Part shown: in pieces, positions 53,931 through 62,586 of the stretch
Layout: the number at the start of each line of letters is the position of its first letter
Numbering within the stretch: the stretch's first letter is position 1
Source: Streptomyces collinus
GTDB lineage: Bacteria > Actinomycetota > Actinomycetes > Streptomycetales > Streptomycetaceae
Direction: 5' to 3'
Assembly (NCBI RefSeq): GCF_031348265.1
Contig: NZ_CP133771.1
Location: forward strand, 4,712,001 to 4,776,000
Length of the DNA: 64,000 nucleotides
Made by a program: the position numbers and the translations under genes
Notes under the pieces: generated by a model
The model's database searches: none
Seen by the model: only the letters and a program-made list of their open reading frames with translations
What the model was told of the DNA's origin: nothing

Positions 53931-54324
53931 AGTTTCGCCGCGTCAAAACACCCCGGCCGATGTCATAGGCGGTTTGTAGGATCTGTGCACGACATGTGAG
54001 CCGGTCGATGGTCCGGACCACTTGTCCATGGCGCTTCGGCATCAGAGGATTTACCTCCCCGTCCTCCGCAACCGTGCGGAGGGCGGGGAGCGTCTTTGCG
54101 GTCGCCCTTCGGTCGTGGGAGCGCTTCATCAGGCGTGGGGACGCCTGGAACCGGGCGTGGGGACGTCCGTTCACATTTGGACATAGGGGAAGAGCGGGAC
54201 GCATGAGGGCATTTGATGCACTATCGGTTGTGCTGCCTGACGCGGGTAGACCGTCGGCGACGGTCGGCGTGAAAGTGATGCCCGGCACGTACAACCCTGA
54301 CAGGGGTCAGCGTGTCCAACAGGC
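53931..54324. promoter_or_regulatory. Region between asd and the sigma factor gene
   Basis: 394 bp without a convincing gene. TAGGAT at 53977-53982 resembles a -10 box. A long hairpin follows at 54055-54090. Downstream, 54165-54250 is AT-richer (TTCACATTTGGACATAGGGG and TTTGATGCACTATCGG) and probably holds the sigma-factor promoter. A reading frame from ATG 54203 overlaps the sigma gene in another frame and looks spurious. Confidence 0.45.
54055..54090 (+). terminator. Strong hairpin, terminator of ask-asd
   Basis: CTCCCCGTCCTCCGCA and TGCGGAGGGCGGGGAG pair over 16 bp including one G-U around ACCG, followed by CGTCTTTG. It is about 125 bp after the asd stop, so a leader hairpin of the next unit is an alternative. 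Confidence 0.7.
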
Positions 54325-54999
54325 GTGGCAGAGGTACTCGACTTCAGCGCGGCACGCGGCACGGTCCTTCGACCGCCCCGTCCGGCGGCTCTACGACCCC
54401 GCATGGCCGGTACGCCCGGTGGCATGCCGGTGATCGCGCCCGTGCCCGCAGCGCGGCCGGCCCGCATACCCAGTCAGCGTGACGGCGCAGAGGACGGCGT
54501 AGCGGCCGGCACCTCCGTCGACCACCTCACCGAGACCTACCGCGCGCACTACCGCTCGCTGCTGGGTCTCGCCGCCCTCCTCCTCGACGACACCGCCTCC
54601 TGCGAGGACGTAGTCCAGGAGGCCTTCATCCGTGTCCACTCCGCCCGCAAGCGGGTCCGCGACCCCGAGAAGACGCTGGCGTACCTGCGCCAGACCGTCG
54701 TCAACCTCTCGCGTTCCGCGCTGCGCCGCCGCATACTCGGCCTGAAGCTGCTGTCGAAGCCCATGCCCGACATGGCCAGCGCCGAGGAAGGTGCCTACGA
54801 CCAGCTGGAGCGCGACTCGCTCATCAAGGCGATGAAGGGGCTGCAGCGCCGCCAGCGCGAGGTGCTGGTGCTGCGCTACTTCGCGGACATGACCGAGGCG
54901 CAGGTCGCCGAGACCCTCGGCATATCGCTGGGCTCGGTCAAGGCGTACGGCTCGCGCGGCATCGCGGCGCTCCGGATCGCCATGGAGGCGCCGGCATGA
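54325..54999 (+). CDS. SigE-family extracytoplasmic function sigma factor
   Basis: A 224-residue sigma-70-like factor. Region 2: VDHLTETYRAHYRSLLGLAALLLDDTASCEDVVQEAFIRVHSARKRVRDPEKTLAYLRQTVVNLSRSALRRR. Region 4: LIKAMKGLQRRQREVLVLRYFADMTEAQVAETLGISLGSVKAYGSRGIAALRIAME. The SigE/SigJ-like N-terminal extension (about 60 residues) is low-complexity. Start is uncertain: GTG 54325 has little ribosome binding site, and ATG 54403 or 54424 are alternatives. It overlaps the next gene by four bases, making that membrane protein its probable partner. Confidence 0.88.
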   Translation: MAEVLDFSAARGTVLRPPRPAALRPRMAGTPGGMPVIAPVPAARPARIPSQRDGAEDGVAAGTSVDHLTETYRAHYRSLLGLAALLLDDTASCEDVVQEAFIRVHSARKRVRDPEKTLAYLRQTVVNLSRSALRRRILGLKLLSKPMPDMASAEEGAYDQLERDSLIKAMKGLQRRQREVLVLRYFADMTEAQVAETLGISLGSVKAYGSRGIAALRIAMEAPA

Positions 55000-56168
55000 G
55001 TGACCGCAACGGCACGGGCGGCAACGGGCGCGAGGGCCCCGAGCCCGCCGAGCGCCTCGACGAGTGGCGGACGCCGTCACGGCTGCACGGGCAAGATCCG
55101 AAGCAATCGCACGCTGGGAACGGAACTGTGAACCACGGCCCCGACGACCAGAGCCCCGACGGGTTCGACTCGGACGAGCTGGACCTGCGCACGATGCTGC
55201 ACCAGGTGGTGCAGGAGGTGGAGCCGCGCGACGGCACCCTGGAGTACCTGCGCAAGGCGGTGCCCCAGCGGCGGACCCGCAAGCGGCAGGCCGTCGTCGG
55301 CATGGCCGCCGCCGCGCTCTTCATCGGCACCGCCATCCCCGCCCTGGTGCACGTCTCCAACGCCACCGGCTCCGACGCCAACCCGTCCGCCATCGGCCAC
55401 GCCTCCGAGACGCAAGGCGGCTCGGGCGAGGGGAAGGGCCCGGACGGCGGCGAGAGCACCGCGGGCGGCTCCTCCGGCAAGACCGAGAGCAAGGAGAAGG
55501 GCGAGAAGAAGGAGAAGGACGAGGGCAAGGGGTCCGGCGCCTCCACCGGCGCGTCCCAGGGCGGTACCGACCCTTCCTCCACCGCCGCCGCCGGTATCCA
55601 GGCGTGCACCGCGGCCCAGCTGGGCCCCGCCTCCGGAAGCGCGGGCGCCCCCGACTCCACGGGCGCGGTCTCCGGCTCCTTCCGCGTCACCAACGTCTCC
55701 GGCGCGGCCTGCACGGTCACCGGCCCCGGCTCGGTGAGCGCGCTGCCGCAGGGCGCCGCCGACATGAGCAAGGTCGGCTCGGCCCGCCACACCGCGGGCG
55801 ACGCGGCGGCAGGGCTGCTGCCCGACCCGTCGCTGGAGGCCGCCCAGCTGGTGCTTCAGCCGGGCATCGGCTACGACGTGAAGTTCGCGTGGGTCCCCTC
55901 CGAGACCTGCCCCACCCCCGGCGGCAGCGTCGGCGGTCCGGACCCCAGCCCCGATCCGACCCCGACGGAGGACCCGGCGACCACGGCCGGCACCTCCACC
56001 GGCGGCGACACGGGCGCGGCCCCGCAGCTGGCCAGGGAGGACGGCACGGTCGACGGCAGCGTGGCGGTGACCTACACGCCGGGCACGGGCTCGGGCGCCA
56101 CCTCGGTGACGGTGTCCAACGCGTGCGCGGGCACGGTGTACTGGACGGGCGTGCTGGCAGGGGCGTAG
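54996..56168 (+). CDS. Single-pass membrane protein, possible sigma partner
   Basis: A 390-residue protein. About 75 residues of cytoplasmic sequence include LDLRTMLHQVVQEVEPRDGTLEYLRKAVPQRRTRKRQ, then one TM helix (VVGMAAAALFIGTAIPALVHV), a Gly/Ser/Lys/Glu-rich stalk (about 120-195) and an extracytoplasmic domain with CTAAQLG ... GSFRVTNVSGAACTVTGPGSVSAL, which resembles DUF4232 repeat modules. An anti-sigma zinc motif (HxxxCxxC) is absent, so control of the sigma factor, if real, uses another mode. Coupled by an ATGA overlap. Confidence 0.8.
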   Translation: MSDRNGTGGNGREGPEPAERLDEWRTPSRLHGQDPKQSHAGNGTVNHGPDDQSPDGFDSDELDLRTMLHQVVQEVEPRDGTLEYLRKAVPQRRTRKRQAVVGMAAAALFIGTAIPALVHVSNATGSDANPSAIGHASETQGGSGEGKGPDGGESTAGGSSGKTESKEKGEKKEKDEGKGSGASTGASQGGTDPSSTAAAGIQACTAAQLGPASGSAGAPDSTGAVSGSFRVTNVSGAACTVTGPGSVSALPQGAADMSKVGSARHTAGDAAAGLLPDPSLEAAQLVLQPGIGYDVKFAWVPSETCPTPGGSVGGPDPSPDPTPTEDPATTAGTSTGGDTGAAPQLAREDGTVDGSVAVTYTPGTGSGATSVTVSNACAGTVYWTGVLAGA

Positions 56169-56223
56169 GCGAGGGCGCAGCCCCTCCGGGGCTGCGGGCC
56201 ACCCGGCCCGGCGCGGACGCCCC

Positions 56224-57018
56224 TCACTTCACGGCGGCGTCCACGGCGACGGGCTCCTCACCCGTCACCAGCCCCAGCTCCGCATCCCGCACGGACTCCA
56301 CCTCGCGCCGCAGCAGCCGGAACCACATGAAGATCACGAACCCGACGAAGGCGAACCACTCGGCGGTGTAGCCCAGGTTCTGGAAGGCCTTGAGGTCCAG
56401 CCCCGAGTCCGGCGGCGCGGCGGCCGGCACCGCCTTCATCCCCGCGTCACCCTTCGACAGTGTGACCCACGCGTCGTACACGTCGTACGGCACCAGGTTC
56501 ACCAGGGACGCCGCGCTGATCGCCGCCGTCTGCCCGGCCGGCAGCCCGCCCTGCGCACTGACGCCGTTGTCCCCCGGTGTCTCCGACGCCTGTAGCGCCC
56601 CGGTGACGGTGACCTCACCGGCCGGCGGGACGGGAACCCGTGCCGTCCCAGCGGTCCCGGGCAGCCAACCCCGCACCACCGGCAGCGCCTCGCCCGAGCC
56701 GGTCCGCAGCAGGGCCAGCACGTAGAAGCCCTGCCTGCCGTCGAGCTCGCGCCCGGGCACCAGGAGCTGCTTGGCGTACCGCCCGCTCGCGGTGACCAGC
56801 TTGCCGGACGTGGCCTTGGTCACCGGCAGCATGTCCTTGAGGGGACGGGGCGCCTCGCTCTTGGCCTCGGTGACCTGCTCGGTCGCGGTGCGATGGTCCT
56901 GCACCCGGTCCTCGAACCGGCCCAGCTGCCAGGACCCCATGAAAATGCAGAAGGGGATGGACAGCAGCACGAAGACGTTGATCCCCCACCATCGGGGCGT
57001 CAGCAGAAACCGGTACAC
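56224..57018 (-). CDS. SURF1-family cytochrome oxidase assembly protein
   Basis: A 264-residue protein with two TM helices, MYRFLLTPRWWGINVFVLLSIPFCIFMGSWQLGRFEDR at the N-terminus and GYTAEWFAFVGFVIFMWFRLL near the C-terminus, enclosing a periplasmic-side domain with VTASGRYA, FYVLALLRTGSGEALPVVRGWLPG and AGEVTVTGALQASETPG. These are the SURF1 signatures, and it assists heme a insertion into aa3 oxidase. GTG start at 57018. Confidence 0.9.
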   Translation of the reverse strand: MYRFLLTPRWWGINVFVLLSIPFCIFMGSWQLGRFEDRVQDHRTATEQVTEAKSEAPRPLKDMLPVTKATSGKLVTASGRYAKQLLVPGRELDGRQGFYVLALLRTGSGEALPVVRGWLPGTAGTARVPVPPAGEVTVTGALQASETPGDNGVSAQGGLPAGQTAAISAASLVNLVPYDVYDAWVTLSKGDAGMKAVPAAAPPDSGLDLKAFQNLGYTAEWFAFVGFVIFMWFRLLRREVESVRDAELGLVTGEEPVAVDAAVK

Positions 57019-57106
57019 ACCCCCACGGTACGGGGGTGCCGGGCAGGGACAGGCTGCGGGGTCGGCAACGGGGCGGGGGCGGCGGGCGGTTCCGGACGCC
57101 GGCCGC

Positions 57107-57481
57107 TCAGTACCGCTCGGCCAGGTGCTCCCGGCCCACCGGGGGCTCGTACGGCTCGGGCCAGAAGTCGGTGATCACGGATATCCGGCCCGCTCCGTCC
57201 CCGGTGAAGAAGGAGATGGCGTCCATCTCCTCCGGCCCCACGGTGAAGTGGGTCCAGGTGACGACCTGTCCGGGCTCGGCGACGACGCGCTCGACTCTCA
57301 GGTGCCAGTCGCCCGGATACTCGCGGTTGAACCGGACATACCGCTCCCGGCCGCTGATCAGCTCACGCGTCTGGGGCAGGGTGTAGACGACGTCCTCGGA
57401 CAGGGTATCGGCGAACGCGGCCCAGTCCCGGGCCTCGGCGGCGGCCCAGAACCTCTCGACGGCCTTGCGCAGATCGGTCAT
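57107..57481 (-). CDS. SnoaL-like (NTF2 fold) protein
   Basis: A 124-residue protein: LRKAVERFWAAAEARDWAAFADTLSEDVVYTLPQTRELISGRERYVRFNREYPGDWHLRVERVVAEPGQVVTWTHFTVGPEEMDAISFFTGDGAGRISVITDFWPEPYEPP is a complete small NTF2-like domain. Binding or isomerase activities vary and cannot be inferred. The YEPPVGREHLAERY tail is typical of streptomycete homologues. Confidence 0.88.
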   Translation of the reverse strand: MTDLRKAVERFWAAAEARDWAAFADTLSEDVVYTLPQTRELISGRERYVRFNREYPGDWHLRVERVVAEPGQVVTWTHFTVGPEEMDAISFFTGDGAGRISVITDFWPEPYEPPVGREHLAERY

Positions 57482-57542
57482 GCCCAAAAGTCTGCACGCC
57501 TCCACTGACAATCGGCCCTGACCTGCGCGAACACCCCGGTCA

Positions 57543-57569
57543 GGGCTCAGTGGGCTCAGTGGGCTCAGT
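57543..57569. repeat. Three tandem copies of a 9-bp unit
   Basis: GGGCTCAGT occurs three times in a row and includes the complement of the methyltransferase stop codon. Slippage here would lengthen or shorten the 3' end without affecting the coding part. Confidence 0.7.
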
Positions 57570-58389
57570 CCTTGCGGGCTCGGATCGAGTACATCAGCGG
57601 TATCCGCGGCCGGCCCGCCGGAAAGCGGAAGTAGCCGTCCCGCTGCTCGAAGCTCCCGAACCGCCGGAACAGCGACACGTCGTGCTCGTGCAGGAACTCG
57701 ATCCGCAGCCCGGCCGCCGCGAGCGCCGAGACGACCTCGCCGACCGGATGCTGCCACTCGACCCGCCGGCCGTGCGTGAACTCGGCGCCCTCGGCCGCGT
57801 ACGACCCCGCGCTCTCCTCGACCCAGGCGTCCCGGGCGAAGTAGTCGTGCGTGATCCGCGAACCGGTCTCGTCGTCGAGGACGTCGGTGAGCGGGTGGAA
57901 CTCCAAGAGGTAGAGGAATCCGCCCGGGGCCACGAGCGCCGCGACGGTCTCCGCCCAGCGCCCGATGTCGGGCAGCCAGCACAGCGCGCCGACGCCGGTG
58001 TACACGATGTCGTACGACGGGTCCGGCACCGCGGCCGCCGCGTCGTACACGTCCGCCGCGACGAACGCCGCCCGGTCCGGGCCGAGGCCGAGGTCGCGTG
58101 CCAGCCCGCGGGCCAGGTCGACGGCGGGTTCGGAGAAGTCGAGACCGACGACGCGGGCGGCGCCGTGCCGGGCCCAGGACAGCGTGTCGAGGCCGATGTG
58201 GCACTGAAGGTGCAGCAGAGAGCGGTTGCCGACGTCGCCGACCTCGGCGAGCTCGAAGTCGCGCAGCGGGTCCTGACCGGCCCGGAAGGCGTCCAGATCG
58301 TAGAAATCACCGGCCACGTGCAGCGGCACCCGCTCATCCCAGTGGGCGCGGTTGGCCTCGTTCCAGTCGGCCGGTGTGGGGGAGTACAA
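57565..58389 (-). CDS. Class I SAM-dependent methyltransferase
   Basis: A 274-residue methyltransferase. SLLHLQCHIGLDTLSWARHGARVVGLDFSEPAVDLAR (motif I region, with the LHLQCHIG variant), DIVYTGVGALCWLPDIGRWAETVAALVAPGGFLYLLEFHP and a C-terminal half that shapes the substrate site. The methyl acceptor is unknown. TTG start at 58389 with AGGAG about eight bases upstream. Divergent from the S9 peptidase. Confidence 0.88.
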   Translation of the reverse strand: MYSPTPADWNEANRAHWDERVPLHVAGDFYDLDAFRAGQDPLRDFELAEVGDVGNRSLLHLQCHIGLDTLSWARHGAARVVGLDFSEPAVDLARGLARDLGLGPDRAAFVAADVYDAAAAVPDPSYDIVYTGVGALCWLPDIGRWAETVAALVAPGGFLYLLEFHPLTDVLDDETGSRITHDYFARDAWVEESAGSYAAEGAEFTHGRRVEWQHPVGEVVSALAAAGLRIEFLHEHDVSLFRRFGSFEQRDGYFRFPAGRPRIPLMYSIRARKD

Positions 58390-58491
58390 GAGTGCGACTC
58401 CTGACCTGCTCGGAGGGGGGACCGGTGGAGGTTATCCACAGGCTGGGGACCTCGCCAGCGAATTGTCGGCCGGGGCGGGCAGTATGGGGCC

Positions 58492-60351
58492 ATGACTGAG
58501 AGCAACGGGTCCGCCGCGCGGGACCAGCACGAGCAAGCGGTACAGGCGGGACGGCAGGAGCGGATGCCGGACTGGGAGAAGCGCTTTCGGGCGCCCCGGG
58601 TGTCCCTGCCCGACTGGGCGGAGGACGCGCCGGACCGCTCCCTGTTCGTCTCGAACGCGACCGGGACGTACGAGCTGTACGCCTGGGACCGGTCGACGGG
58701 CGAGCAGCGCCAGGTGACGGACCGGCCGAACGGCACGACGGACGGCGTGCTGTCCCCGGACGGCGCGTGGATCTGGTGGTTCGACGACAAGGACGGCGAC
58801 GAGTTCGGCGTGTGGCGCCGCCAGCCCTTCGCGGGCGGCGCGGACGAACCGGCCGCCGAGGGCCTGGAGGCCTCCTACCCGGCCGGCCTCGCCCTCGGCC
58901 GTGACGGGCGCACGGCGGTCGTGGGCCGCTCCACGGACGAGGACGGCACGACCATCCACCTGGTGCGCACCGGCGAGGAACCGGTGCAGATCTACCGCCA
59001 CCGCGAATCGGCCGGCGTCGGCGACCTCTCCCACGACGGTTCGCTCATCGCCGTCGAGCACACCGAGCACGGCGACGCGATGCACTCCGCGCTGCGCGTC
59101 CTGCGCCCCGACGGCACCGCGGTCGCCGACCTCGACGACACCGAGGGCGGTACCCGGGAGCTGGGCCTGGAGGTCCTCGGCTTCGCTCCCGTCGACGGTG
59201 ACACGCGTCTGCTCATCGGCCACCAGCGCCGCGGCCGCTGGGAGCCCCTGGTGTGGGACGTGGCCACCGGCGAGGAGACGGACCTGGCGCTGGAGCTGCC
59301 GGGCGACGTCAGCGCCGAGTGGTACCCGGACGGCAGCGGCCTGCTCATCGCGCACAGCTTCGAGGCCCGCAGCGAGCTGTTCCGCTACGACCTGGCCGGC
59401 CGCACCCTCTCGGAGATCCCGACCCCGAAGGGCACGGTGTCCGGAGCGACGGCCCGGCCCGACGGCAGCGTGGAGTTCCTGTGGTCCTCGTCGGCCGAGC
59501 CGTCGGCGGTGCGCTCCACGACCGGCGGTGTCGTGCTCGACCCGCCCGGCATGAAGTCGCCCGGCTCGGTGCCGGTGGAGGACGTGTGGGTGGAGGGCCC
59601 CGGAGGCCGCATCCACGCCCTCGTCCAGAAGCCGCAGGGCGCAACGGGCCCGTTCCCCACGGTCTTCGACATCCACGGCGGCCCCACCTGGCACGACAGC
59701 GACTCCTTCGCGGCGGGCCCCGCGGCCTGGGTCGACCACGGCTACGCGGTGATCCGTGTCAACTACCGCGGTTCCACGGGTTACGGCCGGGCCTGGACGG
59801 ACGCCCTGAAGCACCGTGTCGGTCTCATCGAGCTGGAGGACATCGCCGCGGTCCGCGAGTGGGCCGTCACCTCCGGCCTCGCCGATCCCGAGCGCCTGAT
59901 CCTCACCGGCGGCTCCTGGGGCGGCTATCTCACCCTGCTCGGCCTCGGCGTCCAGCCCGACGCGTGGACCCTGGGCATCGCGGCGGTGCCCGTCGCCGAC
60001 TACGTCACGGCGTACCACGACGAGATGGAAGCGCTGAAGGCGATGGACCGCACGCTCCTGGGCGGCACGCCGGAGGAGGTCCCCGACCGCTTCGAGGCCT
60101 CGTCCCCCCTCACCTACGTAGACCGGGTCAAGGCCCCGGTCTACATCTCGGCCGGCGTCAACGACCCCCGTTGCCCGATCCGGCAGATCGAGAACTACGT
60201 CAAGCGCCTGGAGGCCCGAGGCGCGGTCCACGAGGTGTACCGCTACGACGCCGGGCACGGGTCGCTGGTGGTGGACGAGCGGATCAAGCAGGTGCGGCTG
60301 GAGCTGGAGTTCGCGGAGAGGCACCTCAAGGGGGTGCCGGGCGCCCAGTAG
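58492..60351 (+). CDS. S9 family serine peptidase (prolyl oligopeptidase-like)
   Basis: A 619-residue peptidase: an N-terminal beta-propeller of acyl-aminoacyl or dipeptidyl type (residues about 40-370, repeated short strands such as WDRSTGEQRQV and DLSHDGSLIAV) and an alpha/beta hydrolase domain with FDIHGGPTWHDSDSF, the nucleophile elbow LTGGSWGGYLTLLGLG (Ser475), NDPRCPIRQIENYV and DAGHGSLV (His589). No signal peptide, so cytoplasmic. It cleaves short peptides in this family. Tandem 23-bp repeats follow its 3' end. Confidence 0.9.
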   Translation: MTESNGSAARDQHEQAVQAGRQERMPDWEKRFRAPRVSLPDWAEDAPDRSLFVSNATGTYELYAWDRSTGEQRQVTDRPNGTTDGVLSPDGAWIWWFDDKDGDEFGVWRRQPFAGGADEPAAEGLEASYPAGLALGRDGRTAVVGRSTDEDGTTIHLVRTGEEPVQIYRHRESAGVGDLSHDGSLIAVEHTEHGDAMHSALRVLRPDGTAVADLDDTEGGTRELGLEVLGFAPVDGDTRLLIGHQRRGRWEPLVWDVATGEETDLALELPGDVSAEWYPDGSGLLIAHSFEARSELFRYDLAGRTLSEIPTPKGTVSGATARPDGSVEFLWSSSAEPSAVRSTTGGVVLDPPGMKSPGSVPVEDVWVEGPGGRIHALVQKPQGATGPFPTVFDIHGGPTWHDSDSFAAGPAAWVDHGYAVIRVNYRGSTGYGRAWTDALKHRVGLIELEDIAAVREWAVTSGLADPERLILTGGSWGGYLTLLGLGVQPDAWTLGIAAVPVADYVTAYHDEMEALKAMDRTLLGGTPEEVPDRFEASSPLTYVDRVKAPVYISAGVNDPRCPIRQIENYVKRLEARGAVHEVYRYDAGHGSLVVDERIKQVRLELEFAERHLKGVPGAQ

Positions 60352-60447
60352 TGCAGGAGGCGGGGGTGGTCCGGCGGCTGCGGGCGGGGTGTGTCCGATC
60401 GCGCAGTTCCCAGCGCCCCTTGGGAGGCTTCGCGCCCATGGGGCGTT

Positions 60448-60516
60448 CGGCCCCTGCGGGTGTTTCGCGCCGGCCCCTGCGGGCGTTTCGTGCCGGCCCC
60501 TTCGGGTGTTTCGCGT
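60448..60516 (+). repeat. Tandem 23-bp repeats after the peptidase gene
   Basis: Three successive units begin CGGCCCCT[G/T][C/T]GGG[T/C]G..TTTCG at 60448, 60471 and 60494, then a shorter degenerate fourth stretch. They lie between convergent genes (stop at 60351 and stop at 60541). Each unit contains a small GGCCCC..GGG stem. Spacing is exact and there is no spacer variation, so this is not a CRISPR array. Confidence 0.75.
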
Positions 60517-60540
60517 CCTCGGGGGCGTTCGGGCGTCCCG

Positions 60541-62484
60541 TTACGCTCCCGACCGCTCCCGCCGCCTCCGCCCCAGCAGCTCCGCGAGCCCTCGTCGAGT
60601 GGCCGCCAGCACCACCCGGTCCCCGGGCCCCAGCACGTACGTAGGAGGCAGATCCCACACCAGTCCCGACGCCGGTACCCGCTCCTCACCCGGGAGCTCG
60701 GCCTCTCCCCGACGTCCACCGGGAGGTGACGTGTTGAGCGCCAGGACCCGCCAGGCCCCGGCTCGGAACGCCTCCCCGACCGTCCGCCCCTCCAGCTGCG
60801 GATGCCCGGCCACGTCCACCTCCGCGAACAGCAGCACCCGCCGCTCCACCGGGATCGCGCCCAGGATCTGCCGACCCATCATCGCCCCGGCGAACGCGGG
60901 CGCGGCCAGATGCGACACACTCCGGCTCCGGGTGAGGGCGAAGGGATGCGCGGCCCGCAGCGTGCGGTACACGGCCGTCGCGAAGTCGTCGTCGTACAGC
61001 CGCAGCACGACCCGCAGATCGGGCCGCACGGAGCGTGCGTACAGCGACGCCTCCAGGTTCGTCGTGTCCGCGCTGGTCAGCGCCAGCAGCGCGTGCGCTC
61101 GGTGGATCTTCGCGGCCTCCAGCACGCCCTCCTGCGTGACGTCCCCGAGCACCACCGGCACCCGCAGCCGCCGTGCCGTGGCCATCCCGCGGGCATCCGG
61201 GTCGGACTCCACGCACACCACGGGGATGTGCAGCTCCCGCAGCCGCGTCAGCACCCGCGTCCCGATCTTGCCGAGCCCGAGCAGCACCACATGACCGCCG
61301 AGCCCCCGCGGCGGCTTGCGCAGCGCCGAGGCGCTGCGGAACGTGCCGAGTGCCTCCAGCACCGCGGCCAGCAGCACCGGCAGCAGCAACAACCCGACCA
61401 GCCCGGACAGCAGTTGCAGCACTTGGCGCGCGGTCGAGTCGTGGAAGGCGGGATCGTTGATGCCGAACAGATCGAGCAGCGTCACGTACGTGGCATACAG
61501 CGGGTGCTCGTCGGTCACGATCATCAACCCGACGGCGAGCGCCAGCACACAGGCCACCAGCCCGGCCAGCGACCACCGCAGCCGCCGCGAGAACAGCGAG
61601 GCGAACGGCGGCACACCACCCCGCCCGGGGGGCAGGGACGGCCCGGAGTACGACACCTGCTCCAGGACGACGGTGCCGCGCCCGGTCGCCGCCGCCACCG
61701 CCGCCTCGTCCGGCAGCAACTGCGGCCCGTGCTCCCCGCTGCCCTCGGAACCGTCCGCGCCGGCCGGGTCGTTGCTCGTCGCGGACAGCAGCGCCAGGGT
61801 GCACAGTCCCGGGTCGGCGACCTCGCCCGGCCGCGGCGGCTGCCGTTCCACCGCACGCAGCACGAGTCCTTCCGTCTGGACGACCTTGCTGGTGCCGACG
61901 AGGGCGGTGGCGGCCAGTGCGGGCGCGGCCGTGTCGGCATCGGACAGCACCGTCGTCGACGCGTCGAGGCCCGCGCCCTGCCCGTCCCCGGAGGCCACGG
62001 CCGCGGTCTGGTCGAGCAGTTCCTCGATGTGCTGCCCCAACCGCCGGTTGTACAGCCGCAGTACGAGGCGGAGGCGGGGGTTGAAGCGGCGGGCGGTGAG
62101 CGCGGCGCGGATGTTGGTCTCGTCGTCGTCGTAGACGAGGGCGAGCGCCGCCGCCCGGTCGGCGCCCACCTCGGTGAGCACGGCGTCGGTGACCTCGGCG
62201 GCCTCGACGACCTGGTCGTTCGGGGCCGGTTCGGCACCGCCCGTCCCCGCCCGGCCGGCGGCCGCGCTCACCACCCGGTCGAGCAGCGCCGCCGAAGCGG
62301 CCCGGGCCCGCCCGGCCACAGGCCGGCGCACCCGCCTCCCGGAGGGCGGTACGACGAGCGTGACCTGCTCGGCGTAGACACCGCGGAGTTCGGCGGCCAG
62401 CCGGTGCGCGAGCCCGTCGTCACCGCACACGATCATGTGCGTGGCCGGATCACTCGGCTGACCTTGGTTCGGAACGCTCCCCAC
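60541..62484 (-). CDS. Ion channel-like protein with two TrkA/RCK units
   Basis: A 647-residue protein. Two NAD-binding RCK-type segments flank a membrane part: the first starts MIVCGDDGLAHRLAAELRG (about residue 17), and the second is GHVVLLGLGKIGTRVLTRLRELHIPVVCVESDPDARG. Between them are two TM regions with a pore-like stretch TLLDLFGINDPAFHD and SLFSRRLRWSLAGLVACVLALAVGLMIV. Neither RCK keeps all of the GxGxxG pattern in the first copy (CGDDGLA). The layout is that of actinobacterial potassium-channel-family proteins of the castor/pollux type. Function in K+ or Ca2+ flux is inferred from family. Confidence 0.85.
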   Translation of the reverse strand: MGSVPNQGQPSDPATHMIVCGDDGLAHRLAAELRGVYAEQVTLVVPPSGRRVRRPVAGRARAASAALLDRVVSAAAGRAGTGGAEPAPNDQVVEAAEVTDAVLTEVGADRAAALALVYDDDETNIRAALTARRFNPRLRLVLRLYNRRLGQHIEELLDQTAAVASGDGQGAGLDASTTVLSDADTAAPALAATALVGTSKVVQTEGLVLRAVERQPPRPGEVADPGLCTLALLSATSNDPAGADGSEGSGEHGPQLLPDEAAVAAATGRGTVVLEQVSYSGPSLPPGRGGVPPFASLFSRRLRWSLAGLVACVLALAVGLMIVTDEHPLYATYVTLLDLFGINDPAFHDSTARQVLQLLSGLVGLLLLPVLLAAVLEALGTFRSASALRKPPRGLGGHVVLLGLGKIGTRVLTRLRELHIPVVCVESDPDARGMATARRLRVPVVLGDVTQEGVLEAAKIHRAHALLALTSADTTNLEASLYARSVRPDLRVVLRLYDDDFATAVYRTLRAAHPFALTRSRSVSHLAAPAFAGAMMGRQILGAIPVERRVLLFAEVDVAGHPQLEGRTVGEAFRAGAWRVLALNTSPPGGRRGEAELPGEERVPASGLVWDLPPTYVLGPGDRVVLAATRRGLAELLGRRRRERSGA

Positions 62485-62586
62485 GGGGAGAAGACTGCCT
62501 CACCGGGACGGCCGGTTCCAGAAGGGGACCGCGGGGCGTGAACACCCGGCCGTCGCTGTCCGTACGCAAGGGGAGGGAATGGGGCA

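Noticed and set aside
60448..60516. CRISPR array
   Set aside because: Units abut with no unique spacers and no cas gene is present.
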